A stretch of DNA of 64,000 bases, from the NCBI GenBank assembly GCA_949316235.1, contig OX438745.1, positions 2,485,001-2,549,000 on the forward strand, given 5' to 3'. The translations under genes and the position numbers were made by a program. Source of the DNA: Oegoconia quadripuncta (taxonomy: Eukaryota; Arthropoda; Insecta; Lepidoptera; Autostichidae). Positions 42,402 through 53,366 of the stretch are shown piece after piece (within the stretch, counting starts at the first letter, position 1; each line of letters begins with the position of its first letter). Below the pieces are notes generated by a model, which saw nothing but the letters and a program-made list of their open reading frames with translations, did no database searches and was not told the DNA's origin.

Positions 42402-42709
42402 TTTTTTTATGCACATCGGGTTGGTACTTTATCTCAATCACACCTGATGTTAAGTGAGGTCGAAGGAGGAAGCGTACTGACCAGGAAACCCCAACACATT
42501 TGGGGGACTGGCTATCTTATCTCAGACAACCGGAACACAAAAATGCTATTAACATTGTTGTTTGGCGGCAGATTTAGATAAGATGGTGGTAGCTAGCCAG
42601 GCGGACATTTAAAATGCCCTTCCACCAACCAAAGTACCCCGCTGGGTATCGAACCCGCGACCTCCGAATCGTAAACCCAATGTTGTTTACATTGAGCCAC
42701 GGAGGCGGT
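42402..42709 (-). mobile_element. SINE-A, copy 10
   Basis: Minus strand, TTTATGCACATCGGGTTGG to CACGGAGGCGGT, with the B-box complement intact (GGTATCGAACCCGCGACC). A short deletion removes the GGTTTGGTTGG/ACTCGG junction. Confidence 0.9.
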
Positions 42710-43420
42710 CGATATGTAGTATATTATCTTTATAATTTTATATATGCATCTTTTTTTATGTAAACACCATCAAATCGAAATTGGCGAGTTTTACAGTGTC
42801 AGACTTTTATGGAGTAAAAGAAAAAATGGATAATTATGGTTTTTGACATTCGCCTTATTCTTGTTTTGTGATTTTTTTTTTGATTTGTTAATGTAAAGTC
42901 CCTGAATAATATTTGCATGTAGATTGCAGGTTGAATACAATGAGCTTTTTATATAAAATAGATCTAGAATTCTTGCAAATAAACGATTGATCTTATCTGA
43001 ACTGATTCGAAAATTTCAGGCAGGGCGCTTACATATGATCTATTGGACTGATGCGGTGACATAAACTCCTCGCCTGTTATGAGGAGGCTTTTTGACTCTG
43101 TAGTCTGTACTATATGGTCAAGCCATTCCCGCTCCGCTTAACGCAGTGTAACCTCAACCTATTCATACTAAGTTCTATTAATTACGTACAAGCTAAATTC
43201 AGTGTCCCACAAACCGCGTCGCTCTGCAAACGATATTATAATTCTCATTTTCAAAACGATCGTAATAATAGTCCGAGCTAGGGTTGACAAAATGCAAAAT
43301 AATAATTTTAGTTTATCACCGTGATCGTTTATCTTTTCAACATATGTAACAGCAGATTACATTGTTGCGGATTGAATGGTCGCTTGGCTTATCGGGTTCC
43401 TAGTAAATAATAAATGAATA
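42710..43420. other. no gene seen
   Basis: About 0.7 kb of AT-rich DNA; nothing recognised. Confidence 0.45.
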
Positions 43421-43575
43421 AATAAATAAAAGGTATTTATTCATCACAAAAAAGAAAAAAACACAAGCATACATAGAATCGAGAACCACAGTATTGTGAT
43501 GAATGGGTAGGGACTCAGCAGTGTTACTGATTTTTAGGCCCCCCCATGAAGAGTAGTTGCTGCCACCAAAGGCGA
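43421..43575 (-). mobile_element. LINE 3' end, tail type K
   Basis: AAATAAATAAAAGGTATTTA, then GGGACTCAGCAGTGTTACTG and GAGTAGTTGCTGCCACC. Reverse complement of the blocks at 32287-32485. Confidence 0.6.
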
Positions 43576-43604
43576 CGTTCCAATAGCTAACGATTAGTAA
43601 GGGC

Positions 43605-44011
43605 CAACGCTCATTGAATCTTCACAAAATATTCCTCACTACTCCATGTAGGACAAATGCTGGTGTGAGATCTCCACTAAGACGCTTAGTAAACACGTAT
43701 AATGAACATTTTTTTAGATTTCGACATATTTTTCCTTATCATATCACAGATTTAGGAGTTCTGTTATTGGAGAGTTATTGCACGGATAATATTTATATTG
43801 TTTGGTTTGTGTGGCAGCACATTGTAACATTGTAATGATACGGATGTACTTATTGTAAACTTCATAACTTGTAAGTTTTGTGAAATACTGTATTATTTAC
43901 CTTGTGGATAGTGTCGTGGACTGTGTATATACTTAATACCTACAGTAACTGTTAATAATGTAACTATGTACATTGTTGTTAACTGTCCCAAATAAATAAA
44001 ATAAAAATAAA
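43605..44011 (+). mobile_element. LINE C-terminus and 3' UTR
   Basis: RTNAGVRSPLRRLVNTYNEH resembles the ARTN-G-SPLNRAMR-YNEH motif at the end of lepidopteran jockey/CR1-type ORF2. The UTR ends CCCAAATAAATAAAATAAAA. Confidence 0.55.
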
Positions 44012-44149
44012 AGACTTCTCACACTAGATCGTTTTCGCTCAAAAATGTTGGATTTGACGGCGATGCGTGATCCAGTTTTGTCCGGACATATCTCAGTGAT
44101 GCGTGATTCTATTTAAGTGCGGATTTTTTTTATAATAAAGACGAAATGA

Positions 44150-44375
44150 CTGACTAGCAGTAGCGTGCACAGCGTTTTGTCCCAGGGTAGGCAGAATGAT
44201 AAAATTTGCTGTTAAATGATAAATATACAACTCCAAAATAATAACTTACTCTTATAGCAATCCTCGTAAATGTTTATAATATTTTTGTTCACATCAGTAT
44301 GCATAAGCTATCTTGACAATGCATTCCGAGGAAAGCTTACAATTCTCTAGGGTAGGCACTGCTTTTCTGGTACCT
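44150..44375 (+). repeat. dispersed repeat M
   Basis: AGCAGTAGCGTGCACAGCG, GCAGAATGATAAAATTTGCT, TTGACAATGCATTCCGAGG, AAGCTTACA. The same sequence is broken by insertions at 54025-54094 and 55436-55560. Confidence 0.7.
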
Positions 44376-44400
44376 TTTTAGCACCTTATTGTATAGGTAT

Positions 44401-44668
44401 AATAATAATAATAAATATCCATAGACATACCCACAGCGCCATTTAGTTCCACAGTAAGCAACTATAGACTTGTGTTGTGGATATATGGTTGATATATTAC
44501 AAAAATACATTTTTTTTTGTAAATAAATATCTACTTATTATTAATCAAAACATCCATATCTCGGGTCAACATGTCCTTATTCATCACACAACCATATGCC
44601 CCTAGCGGGATTCGAACCCGCAACCTTTTGTATAGTGGTGGCTAACCACTACACAAAACAGGTCGTCA
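44401..44668 (-). mobile_element. SINE-B, copy 7
   Basis: Minus strand, ACAGCGCCATTTAGTTCCAC, B-box complement GGGATTCGAACCCGC. A short deletion lies in the anticodon-arm region. Head ACACAAAACAGGTCGTC. Confidence 0.9.
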
Positions 44669-44788
44669 AAAGGTAGTGTCAAGGTATATTGTATAGGCTA
44701 ACATTATAAGACCATCTACTTCTGTAACTATTGAACAATAAAGGTAGGTAATGTATTCATTCAATACACAAGTCGTTAAAGTAACTAA

Positions 44789-45034
44789 ATAATAAATAAA
44801 CATCCTTAGGCATACACATAGCGCCATCTAGTTCCACACTAAGTTAAGGCCTGTATTATGGATATTAAATGGTTGATAAACTACATGAATACCTTTTTTT
44901 TTAAACTCCCATAACTCGTGTACGCATATAACATGTTACCACACATCATACAAATATATACCCCTAGTGGCATTCGAACCCGCGACATAGCGGTCAGAAT
45001 CTCTAATCATCCAACTACACCAAAAAGGTCTTCG
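44789..45034 (-). mobile_element. SINE-B, copy 8
   Basis: Minus strand, TAGCGCCATCTAGTTCCAC, B-box complement mutated (GGCATTCGAACCCGC). The head ends in a hairpin (45022-45057) instead of GGTCGTC. Confidence 0.85.
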
Positions 45035-45057
45035 CGTTTTGACGCGAAGACCTTTTT
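45022..45057. repeat. perfect 16-bp hairpin at a SINE-B 5' end
   Basis: AAAAAGGTCTTCGCGT and its exact complement around the 4-bp loop TTTG, located at the 5' junction of SINE-B copy 8. Confidence 0.9.
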
Positions 45058-45069
45058 AAAAAGTGTTCC

Positions 45070-45404
45070 TTTTTTTATGCACAACGGGTTGGTTGTAGTT
45101 GGTACTTGACCTCAATCACACCTGATTTTATGTGAAGATGAGGCCGAAGGTGGAAGCGTACTGATCCGGAAACCCCAACACATTTGGAGGACTGGCTATC
45201 TTATCTCTGATAACCGGAACACAACAATGCTATTAACATTGTTGCTTGGCGGCAGATTTAAATAAGATGGTGGAAGCTAGCCAGGCGGACATTTTAAAAA
45301 GGCCCTACCACCGACCAAACCGAGTACTAAAACATGTACCCCGCTGGGGATCGAACCTCCGAATCGTAAACCCTATGTTGTTTACATTGAGCCACGGAGG
45401 CGGT
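45070..45404 (-). mobile_element. SINE-A, copy 11
   Basis: Minus strand, TTATGCACAACGGGTTGGT to CCACGGAGGCGGTT. A 9-bp local duplication near the tail (GGTTGTAGTTGGT), and a few bases lost beside the B box (ATCGAACCTCCGAATCG). Confidence 0.9.
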
Positions 45405-45792
45405 TAATTTGTTTTGAGGCCTTTGTTTGTCTGTCAACGTGTTTCCTCGAGAATTTCTGCGGTATTGGTAGTGGCAACCCTAATAATGGCCAGCTAGTTT
45501 CACCAGTGTATTTATATTTATTAGTTACCTTTTGATATTAGTCTTGTATAATTACAGAGCAGTGAAATAACTGAGGAAGCTAAGCTGCTTTGTATATTAT
45601 AGCTTAAGCTAACAGACCTGCGAAAAAGGAAAAATGTCGTATTTGGACTAACTTGTGAAAATAAAAGCTAACAATACTGTAAATAATTTTTACATTAAAA
45701 ATACTTTTAAAGGACGGGCTGTTAAATATTATTGTACATACATACATAATTATTCCAAACATTGGCATTTGGATGATCTACAAACATTCATA
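45405..45792. other. no gene seen
   Basis: Nothing recognised. Confidence 0.45.
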
Positions 45793-45873
45793 GTTTAATG
45801 CTCGAAACAACATCCAAGGTTCACTTTTCGGAATATACAGAAATGCACACGTGGACAGACGGTGAGCCTATCG
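45793..45873 (+). repeat. dispersed repeat G fragment
   Basis: TTTAATGCTCGAAACAACAT, CCAAGGTTCACTTTTCGG, ATACAGAAATGCACACGTGG, GGTGAGCCTATCG. Confidence 0.6.
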
Positions 45874-45964
45874 CCGTTAAAATGTAGATACTAATCTATA
45901 TAATGTGTATGTATAGGATGTACCTATTACCACAGATTACTAATAAGTTACTACTCTTACGAAC

Positions 45965-46403
45965 AAAATAAAAAATAAAACATTAAAGTTAACAGATTTT
46001 ATTCGAAAAATAAAATTTAGAAATGTAAATTTTGTGAGTTGGGGCTTAATGACCGCGCGCTCTGAGTACTTTGCCACAACACGCAAACACGTGCCGCGGT
46101 ATCTTTGGAGACGCCGAAAGGCGTCCACATGACTTGCTATCACAGCAAGCCGCGGTTGCGCCCTGTGCACCGCCACCCCCTTTGGCGTATTCTATAATGA
46201 ACGTTGCCTGTTTTTTCTCATTTATAAAATAAGGTACAATCGAAATGAAGTAAGTCTGTTAATGTGTATTTTCATTTGCACTTACATTTAATTTTTTTTA
46301 CTCGGAAACAAAATTTTTAAGGCTAGTTTTTTTAATGAATATTTTATTGTCATGTACGAGCAATTGACAAAGTTTGCCGGGTTAATTTTGTTAGAGCTTA
46401 TAG
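45965..46403 (+). mobile_element. element F, internal segment
   Basis: About 440 bp matching 63009-63457: ACATTAAAGTTAACAGATTT, GCCGCGGTATCTTTGGAGAC, GCCGAAAGGCG, CCCCCTTTGGCGT, GGTACAATCGAAATGAAG, TGCCGGGTTAATTTTGTTAG. Both inverted termini are missing. Confidence 0.8.
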
Positions 46404-46414
46404 GTGTTTTTTGG

Positions 46415-46600
46415 TGAAAGACACCCACGGGAAGAGACGATTTAACAGCAATGGGCTCACCCCCTGTCTCGTGTGCATTTCTGTATATTTCAAAAGGTGA
46501 GACCTGGATGTTGTTTCAAGCATTAAACGTTCAATATTTGGAACACTCAAACGTTTACATTTGCAATATTTCTGACCACACAATTTGAGATAAAGGTTGT
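46415..46600 (-). repeat. dispersed repeat G, inverted copy
   Basis: CACCCACGGGAAGAGACGA, ATGGGCTCACCCCCTGTC, GTGTGCATTTCTGTATATTT, ATGTTGTTTCAAGCATTAAA. Reverse complement of 18655-18990 and 45793-45873. Confidence 0.6.
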
Positions 46601-46759
46601 GACGTTATGTAAATATGTTATGTAAGTATGTTATATGTTGTATGAGTTAAGCTCGCCTTTGTACATTTTATATACAATGCATATTTCTGTAACAATTTTG
46701 TATACAATAGAAATTTTGCGAAACAGAAAAAAATTGTTCTATGGGCAAATATACTTTTA

Positions 46760-47821
46760 TTAAATCTTTTCAAAGTACTCTCCACTAGCATCTATACAAA
46801 GTTTCATGCGTCTGAACCAATTTTCGAAACACTTTTTCCAGTCCGCCGCAGACACCTCGTTTACGGCCTGCTCGAACGCTGACAGCGCATCTTCCAGCGA
46901 TGAAAATTGTATCCCTTTGAGCTGATTTTTTATTTTTGGGAATAAAAAGAAGTCACACGGTGCTAGGTCCGGGCTGTAAGGAGGGTGACCTAGGAGTTTG
47001 ACCGGCGTGCTGTCCAGGAAGTCCCTCGTTTTGAGCGCGGTGTGCGCGGGCGCGTTGTCATGGTGGAGCAGTAGCCCACGGAGCCCTGTGTTTGGTCGCT
47101 TGTTGCTCACAACAGAGAAAACTTCTGGCAAGCATTTATTAATATACCATTCGGCGTTGATGCTTCTTTGGTTTTGTAAAGGAATTGACACCAAGTAGCC
47201 AGTCAAATTGAAAAAGCTCGCGATCAAAATTTTCCCCCCGCTTCAAGATCGCTTCATTTTGGTGGGCGTTGCTTCGTTTTGAAACACCCAAACTGTCGAC
47301 CGGCGCTTCGTTTCTGGATCGTATTGATATATCCAGGACTCGTCACCTGTAATGATGTCATAAACACGCCGAGACGAACCTGCTTCAAATTTGTTAAGCA
47401 TATCACGGCACCATTCCACCCGGGCCTGTTTCTGAGCATCGGTGAGGTTGTGCGGCACCCAGCGTGAAACTATCCTCCTCACGCGAAGATGCACGTGCAG
47501 AATCTTGTGAAGGCTTCCCGATCCAATCTGCACAATGTGCTGAATCTCTTGGTATGTTACTCGCCTATTGTCTTGGATTAAATTTTTCACTGCTAACACG
47601 TTTTCTTCCGTAACAGCCGTCGAAGGGCGACCACTTCTTTCTTCATCCCCCAAAGTTAGTCGACCGCGCCTAAATTCATTGTACCAACGATACACGGTTG
47701 CCTTAGAAGGGCCTTCATCCATGAATGCCATTTGAAGTCTTTCGTACGATTCTTCCGGTTTCAGGCGGCACTTGAAATCGTATAAAATCATAGCGCGATG
47801 ATGTTCCCGGTTCAGATCCAT
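46760..47821 (-). pseudogene. mariner transposase with one nonsense codon
   Basis: One reading frame of 353 codons, interrupted by a single TGA (47243-47245, codon 193). The N-terminal half (1-192) has the HTH region (ATVYRWYNEFRRGRLTLGDE), WVPHNLT and the first catalytic Asp in TGDESW (D160). The rest has HHDNAPAH (D255) and YSPDLAPCDFF (D290). The spacing of 34 residues between the last two Asp is the mariner DD34D signature. It would cut and paste DNA at TA sites. No frameshift was seen, so only the stop separates this copy from an open frame. Terminal inverted repeats were not found by eye, so the ends may be damaged. Confidence 0.9.
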
Positions 47822-48074
47822 TTTTCACTGAGACACGATAATTTAAATTAGCTTGCAAAAAATGTGGAGGGAAAATTTGAAATTGGAGTGTGCCTATTTT
47901 TACTTATAAATAATCATATTTTTAAAATAGATTTTAACTGGCCAGTCTCTCATTCATAAAACTTTTTTTCGTAAAATTTTCTGAGTGGCCTGGTACTACA
48001 CAATTGAACAATGTTCAAATAAAGTCTAAGCATTAAAAAACCATAAATATCATAAAATCATATTTTGTATTTTC

Positions 48075-48395
48075 ATTTTTTTTTATGATTGACTGGATTC
48101 CCGTTTGACCACAATCTCACCTGATGGAAACTGACGATGTAGTCGAAGATGAAGCACGCGACCTTCTTGCCTTGGCTGTTCGGATAATGAATAAAGAATC
48201 GAACTTCTTAGTGCGAATGTTCGGTATATTAACTATATACGGGTGGAATCCCTCCTCACGCCTAGTGGTCCGGAGATGGAAGAGCGACGGTGGAATAAGA
48301 TTATGTAATCCAACGCACACTCCCCGAAATGCATCCTGTAAAAAACTCAGAGAGACAGGCGACTTTGCGACGGTGTTCAAGCCTCTGCAATTTAG
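48075..48395 (-). mobile_element. LINE 3' end, tail type H2 (longest copy)
   Basis: The minus strand encodes CRGLNTVAKSPVSLSFLQD, IPPSLFHLRTTRREEGFHPY and NIPNIRTKKFDSLFIIRTAK, the C-terminal region of a jockey/CR1-type ORF2 with one shift. Then CATCAGGTGAGATTGTGGTC, AATCCAGTCAATCATAAAAA. 5'-truncated. Confidence 0.75.
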
Positions 48396-49020
48396 CAGCA
48401 AAAAAAATAATGAAAGAAAGAAAAATTTGCGGGTGCCATGTGAAATTTATAATTAAAAAAAATATCTTAAGATACTAGAATTCAAAACGAATCGAGCGCC
48501 ACCTTGCACTTCATAATCGGTCAAGCTACATACTGCAGACACTCGAAAACATACCCTCCATTTTGGGGAAGTCGCATAAAAAAATATTGAACGCAAACTC
48601 CCGCACACAAAGCCCTCTATCTAATTATATGAAAACAAACGAATGTTTCTTCGAGTGGTCTAAAGTAAACGAAATTCGGCCATTGTTCAAAGTTTCTCCG
48701 CGCGAATTCGTTAAACAACAAAAGAAAATATTTAATTTCGCTTTGTATTGAATGAAACAGCCGTCGTGTGGAAATAAGAGGAGATTGATGGTGGACTTTA
48801 ACTGAGATATAGACTGAGTGACGCCATAATTGTGTTTGATTTGACGATAATTAAAAATTATGTAGCATTACGTCAGTCTCCCAGTGAGTCAATGTTGGCT
48901 TGGCACTAACAATAGCGTCTTTCAAGCAACCGTTGGATAAAGGGGAGTAATAGTATTGAACAGTATGCAGGTAGAGCAACAAACAAAGCTTAGATTTACG
49001 AGCGATGCTGCTGCTGTACC
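48396..49020. other. no gene; one shared motif
   Basis: 48425-48530 (GCGGGTGCCATGTGAAATTT, GCACTTCATAATCGGTC) is similar to 54690-54790. The rest is unrecognised. Confidence 0.4.
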
Positions 49021-49338
49021 GTGATGTCGCTGTTCAGTAACGTCACTGTGCAGTGATTTCGCTGTTCGGTGATGTCGCCGTACAATATGTCCCTGTTCAG
49101 TGATGGCTCTGTTCTGTGATGTCGCTGTTCAGTAAGATCTTGTTCCGTATTATCACTGATCTGAGATGTCGCTGTTCCGTGTTGTCCCTATTCCGTGATG
49201 TCTCTGTTCCGTGATGTCACTGTTTCGTGATGTCGCTGTTCTATGATGTCACTGTTCTGTGTTGTCGCTATTCTATGATGTCGCTGTACCATGATGTCGC
49301 TATTCCGTGTTGTAGGTCTTCCGTAAAGTCGCTGTTGC
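49021..49338. repeat. 16-bp minisatellite, about 20 units
   Basis: Consecutive units of GTGATGTCGCTGTTCC with variable changes; 18 units are 16 bp and two appear 15 bp long. Not translated into any sensible protein repeat. Confidence 0.9.
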
Positions 49339-49641
49339 GTATTGGCTGCGGAACGGTGCACTGAAATTACGATTGCTAAAATAATAACAAATTGAACATT
49401 TATAAAATCTTCCAGAAGCTAAACATAGTAATATTATCCAATGGTTATACTGATTTTAATCAAACATAGCTAGCAACCTTTAGTTTAATCTTAAATACAA
49501 AAAACCGCACTCAAGTCAGACCACACGTTATTAAAGTACATCCGAACACTGGACCACACATGCACAACGCTGTCGAATACAAACACCCGTCGTTTTTCGT
49601 TGTAGGTTAAAAGTGGCTAAATAGGCAAGAATTAAATAGTG
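49339..49641. repeat. dispersed repeat R pieces
   Basis: 49490-49620 (CTCAAGTCAGACCACACG, GTACATCCGAACACTGGACC) resembles 51020-51110. Class unknown. Confidence 0.4.
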
Positions 49642-49953
49642 TTTTTTTTTTATACACGTCGAGTTCGTACTTGACTTCAATCACACCTGATGTTAAGTGA
49701 AGATGAGGTCGAAGGTGGAAGCGTACTGACCCGGAAACCCCAACACATTTGGGGGGCTGGCTATCTTATCTCTGACAACCGGAACACGACAATGCTATTA
49801 ACATTGCTGTTTGGTGGCAAATTTAGATAAGATGGTGGTAGCTAGCCAGGCGGACATTTAAAACATTTAAAATGCCCTACCACCAACCAAACAGAGTACT
49901 TAAACATGTACCCCGTTGGGGATCGAACCCGCGAACTCCGAATCGTAAACCCA
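49642..49953 (-). mobile_element. SINE-A, copy 12 (head inverted away)
   Basis: Minus strand, TATACACGTCGAGTTCGTAC to GAATCGTAAACCCA. The last head segment is absent here but appears in opposite orientation at 50068-50103. Confidence 0.85.
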
Positions 49954-50067
49954 GTCTCTCTCGTATAATCTCATAATCAGGTGTCCTCTATACAAGGCTT
50001 ATCTAGTGAGGTGACCGATAGGGATACTCAAAATATGCTTTCTCCAAAACATTTCCAATATATTTAA

Positions 50068-50103
50068 CCGTCTCCGTGGCTCAATGTAAACAACATTGGG
50101 TTT
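50068..50103 (+). mobile_element. SINE-A head piece, inverted partner of copy 12
   Basis: CCGTCTCCGTGGCTCAATG through AACATTGGGTTT. It supplies the head part missing from 49642-49953. Confidence 0.8.
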
Positions 50104-50699
50104 CTACTATATTTCACACCTTCTTACTATACATAAAATATTACCATTAAAATCTATAATAAACTTTACCTTTTCCAAGTTATTGACAAAATGTACCAAT
50201 ATTTTCTCGGAATGCCTAAAAATATGGCAACACTATTGGGACCTTCTTGGCAACACAATCAGACCCAAAGATCTGTCACAATCAAAACCCACTTGGGCCA
50301 ACTAAAAGGGGAAGTTGGGGTAAAATGTGAGCGTAACCTAACTAAAAAGCTATGGAAATTTTCGCCTAATATCCTCTCTGTCCCTTTTTGTTGAGTGGTG
50401 TACAAAGCGGCGGATAGCTGTGAAATCGTGCGTGGAAATATAGAATTTACGGATGTGGTATTAAAGCAGTTTATTATTAACAGAAGCGTAGTTAATAAAA
50501 AGATAAGAAATAAAGATACTACCCAAAGCCGACTCCGCATAATTCTTTTACCACTTAATTACCATAAATATGTATACCCATACCAAATTATAGTTTACTA
50601 GCAACCTAAGCCTCGGACAGACATACAGATGAACATGATGATACTATAAGGGTTCCTTGTTGCCTACAGAACCTTAAAAGAGCCATAATAAAAAATTTA
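50104..50699. other. no gene seen
   Basis: Several short overlapping frames on both strands, none with a recognisable domain. Confidence 0.4.
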
Positions 50700-51130
50700 A
50701 ATTAAAAAAAAACTCCCCACAACATCGATTGAAGGAATGTATATATACTTAAACCAGGAGATTGTGTTAAAAGCTAAATAACATCGACACCACTGAATCG
50801 ATTTCCATAAAATATGACTAAGAACCTATCCCTAAGTTCAGTCAGAAATATATAAAAAAAATAGAAAACCCTCGAAAAGCAGACGTCATCAAAATTTATG
50901 TACTTTACAACTATATTAAAAGCTAAATATCTCTAAAACGGCTCAAGCGATTTTCATTAAACACGAGTATGGCTAAGAACATGTACTCGCGTCTAGTCAT
51001 TAAATTTAAAAAAAATATAAATCGGACCACGCATTAATGAGATACGTCCAGACCAAAATTGAACACATACATATACAGCCGTCAAACACAAATAATACCC
51101 GTTAAAAATGCTATAATAATAAAGTATGAA
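50700..51130 (+). repeat. dispersed repeat R
   Basis: Two related units, each with TTAAAAGCTAAATA and a CGATTTNCATNAAA/ATGNCTAAGAAC motif (from 50769 and 50918), then GACCACGCATTAATGAG. A fragment is at 35795-35865. This type of unit is common in Lepidoptera; class not determinable here. Confidence 0.45.
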
Positions 51131-51175
51131 CCCAAACATTAGGATGATGGTTCAGGGTTTGGATGATAGATGAAA

Positions 51176-51193
51176 CCCCCCCCCCCCCCCCCC
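51176..51193. repeat. poly-C run of 18
   Basis: Eighteen consecutive C in an otherwise AT-rich context. Confidence 0.95.
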
Positions 51194-51492
51194 TGCATCT
51201 TGTAATCCCATTGACTACAGTGGGAAGACTACAATTTTTCAAACGAATTCTGCATACAATTTTTCACATAAATTATAGACACATCTAGTAACGCTTATCC
51301 CAAAACTAGTCATACTCGAAGCCATGTCGGGAGGGTTGTCGCAAAAACCCTACGAATGAATACAAATGTATAGCTATTTGTAACTCGGGGATATCCAGTG
51401 CCCTATCCGGGGCAACCCTATTTGTAGAACGTTTCTACATAGTACACCTTAGTAGCAGTGATTGAACTTCGTACAATTGCTTAAAATCGCAA

Positions 51493-51788
51493 TTTACGAT
51501 TCGGAGGCCGCGGGTTCTATCCCCAGTGGGGTACATGTTTAGTATTCGGTTTGGTTGGTGGTAGGGAATTTTAAATGTCCGTCTGGCTAGCTACCACCAT
51601 CTTATCTATATCTGCCGCCAAGCAGCAATGTTAATAGCATTGTTGTGTTCCGGTTGTCAGAGATAAGATAGCCAGTCCCCCAAATGTGTTTTGGATTTCC
51701 GGGTTAGTATGCTTCCTCCTTCGACCTTATCTTCACTTAACATCAGGTGTGATTGAGTCCAGTACCAACCCGTTGTACATAAAAAAAA
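51493..51788 (+). mobile_element. SINE-A, copy 14 (5' truncated)
   Basis: Begins TTTACGATTCGGAGG, B box GGTTCTATCCCC, complete body and tail GTTGTACATAAAAAAA. Confidence 0.85.
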
Positions 51789-52012
51789 TCGCTCTTCCTC
51801 ACGCAACTCTCCATTTGCAGCGTGTCTCAGCCATGTTTCGAATACTTCTGTTCCTTCCCTTCCGCCACTTCCAGCTTTCTTGAGATCCTCAGTCCAGCAG
51901 GCAATTTCCTATACGCAGTCTCCTCGTCTGCAGGATCATCGATAATTGTCATGCCATTAATTAATCTATAAAAATACTCATTTAGAAAGAGCTGAGCTGT
52001 CGGTCGTCGTCT

Positions 52013-52200
52013 CTAGGGAGTCAGCCTGTGAATGAAATTATATTTCTCAGGCATGCAGGTTTCCTTACGATGTTTTCCTTCACCGTTTAAGAGCAATCGG
52101 ATAATTGCAAATAAGTAATTAAATTTTAAAACTCATTGGTACACGGCCTGCCTAGGAATCGAACCCGTACCTCCCTAAATTGGGGGACCACCGACCCTCT
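52013..52200 (-). mobile_element. another tRNA-related repeat (single copy)
   Basis: GGCATGCAGGTTTCCTTACG, ATGTTTTCCTTCACCG, then a minus-strand B box GGTTCGATTCC (complement at 52156-52166). The body differs from SINE-A, B and C. Probably a fourth SINE family. Confidence 0.55.
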
Positions 52201-52290
52201 AAGTACCTACCAATATTTATATTCTTCATTTGAAACCACGCACCGGCAAACGTAGAGTGGGATGTCTACCTTCAAGGTGGAGGAACGGAA

Positions 52291-52413
52291 AGGAAGTCAT
52301 CGGTTACATTCTAACATGTGATTGGTTGGCCCGTCGTTCGCACGGCAATTTGGCGGTTTCCCATTGGTCAACGTAATCAATGACGATACCGATGAAGTTA
52401 CACAATCTAAGGG
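52291..52413. mobile_element. MITE family L, copy 2
   Basis: GTCATCGGTTACATTCTAAC, ATGTGATTGGTTGGC, TTCCCATTGGTCAACGTAAT, GACGATACCGATGAAGTTAC. Matches 25687-25824 in the opposite orientation. Confidence 0.75.
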
Positions 52414-52821
52414 CTGATAGAGTAAATGGGCGAAGTCTACATGATCTTGTGGCCGCTATGAAATGAGTTAGCGCTTTGTACGCAATTGAATGACTGTCTA
52501 CCATTAATACTCTGTGGTGCCTGCCTGTCTCTAGGTCATTTTGGAAGGGTTTGGGGGTTTTAGAGATTGGCATTTGAAAAGATTTTTTTGCAAATAAAGG
52601 GGAGATAACGTTGAATTATGAGTAGGAGTTTTTCTTATATGAAAGGACAGGAAATTGACTGCCCGCCCACCTGATGGAAACCGCTCCATTGGTTAACAAT
52701 TTTTAGAATTAAAATTGGCAGCGATGAAATGAAAGACGTACCGATAGTCAAGTACGTAGGAACACAAAGGAAATACAATACGCACACGATATAACATCAT
52801 TATATAACACGATACAACATA
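52414..52821. other. no gene seen
   Basis: Nothing recognised. Confidence 0.4.
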
Positions 52822-53053
52822 GTTGGTGGTAGGGCATTTTAAATGCCTGGCTTGCTGCAACCATCTTATCTAAATCTGTCGCCAAGCAGCAATGTTAATA
52901 GCATTGTTGTATTCCGGTTGTCAGAGATAAGATAGCCAGTCCCCAAATGTGTTGGGGTTTCCGGGTCAGTACGCTTCCACCTTCGACCTCATCTTCACTT
53001 AACATCAGATGTGATTGAGGTCTAGTACGAACCCGTGGTGCATAAAAAAAAAA
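52822..53053 (+). mobile_element. SINE-A, copy 15 (head missing)
   Basis: Starts at GTTGGTGGTAGGGCATTTTA, lost part of GTCCGCCTGGCTAGC, complete to TGGTGCATAAAAAAAA. Confidence 0.85.
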
Positions 53054-53366
53054 CTTCCAAATATTATTTTAAAACATACCAAAATGGAATAGACTGCCCT
53101 TAATTCACAAAAATGATTACCAAATTGTTAACAACGTGTTAATAACCAATAATTGGAAAATTTAATAACGGCGATATCTACATCAAAGGCTTTGCGAGTA
53201 ATAATAAATATAAAGTCAGTATATTTGTTATACATTAATTATAATCAGATTTTAATCGACTACGCTAGTTACTCGGTTATACAGTGAGGCCCGAGGCAAG
53301 TTTTAGGGTTAATTTTATTGATTCAGCAAACTTCACAGGATTACATGTAGATTGAAATAATATCCA
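53054..53366. other. no gene seen
   Basis: Nothing recognised. Confidence 0.4.

Noticed and set aside
45940..46176. Minus-strand frame partly conserved with 63041-63247 (RRLQRYRGTCL)
   Set aside because: The similarity follows from the two copies of element F. The frames differ at their starts and no transposase or other domain is recognisable.
48124..48456. 110-codon plus-strand frame
   Set aside because: Antisense to the H2 LINE C-terminus.
49021..49338. CRISPR-like array
   Set aside because: Units are contiguous 16-bp repeats without spacers in a eukaryotic context; a minisatellite.
50259..50540. 93-codon minus-strand frame with a hydrophobic start
   Set aside because: Possible signal-like N-terminus, but no conserved motif and overlapping frames on both strands; chance is likelier.
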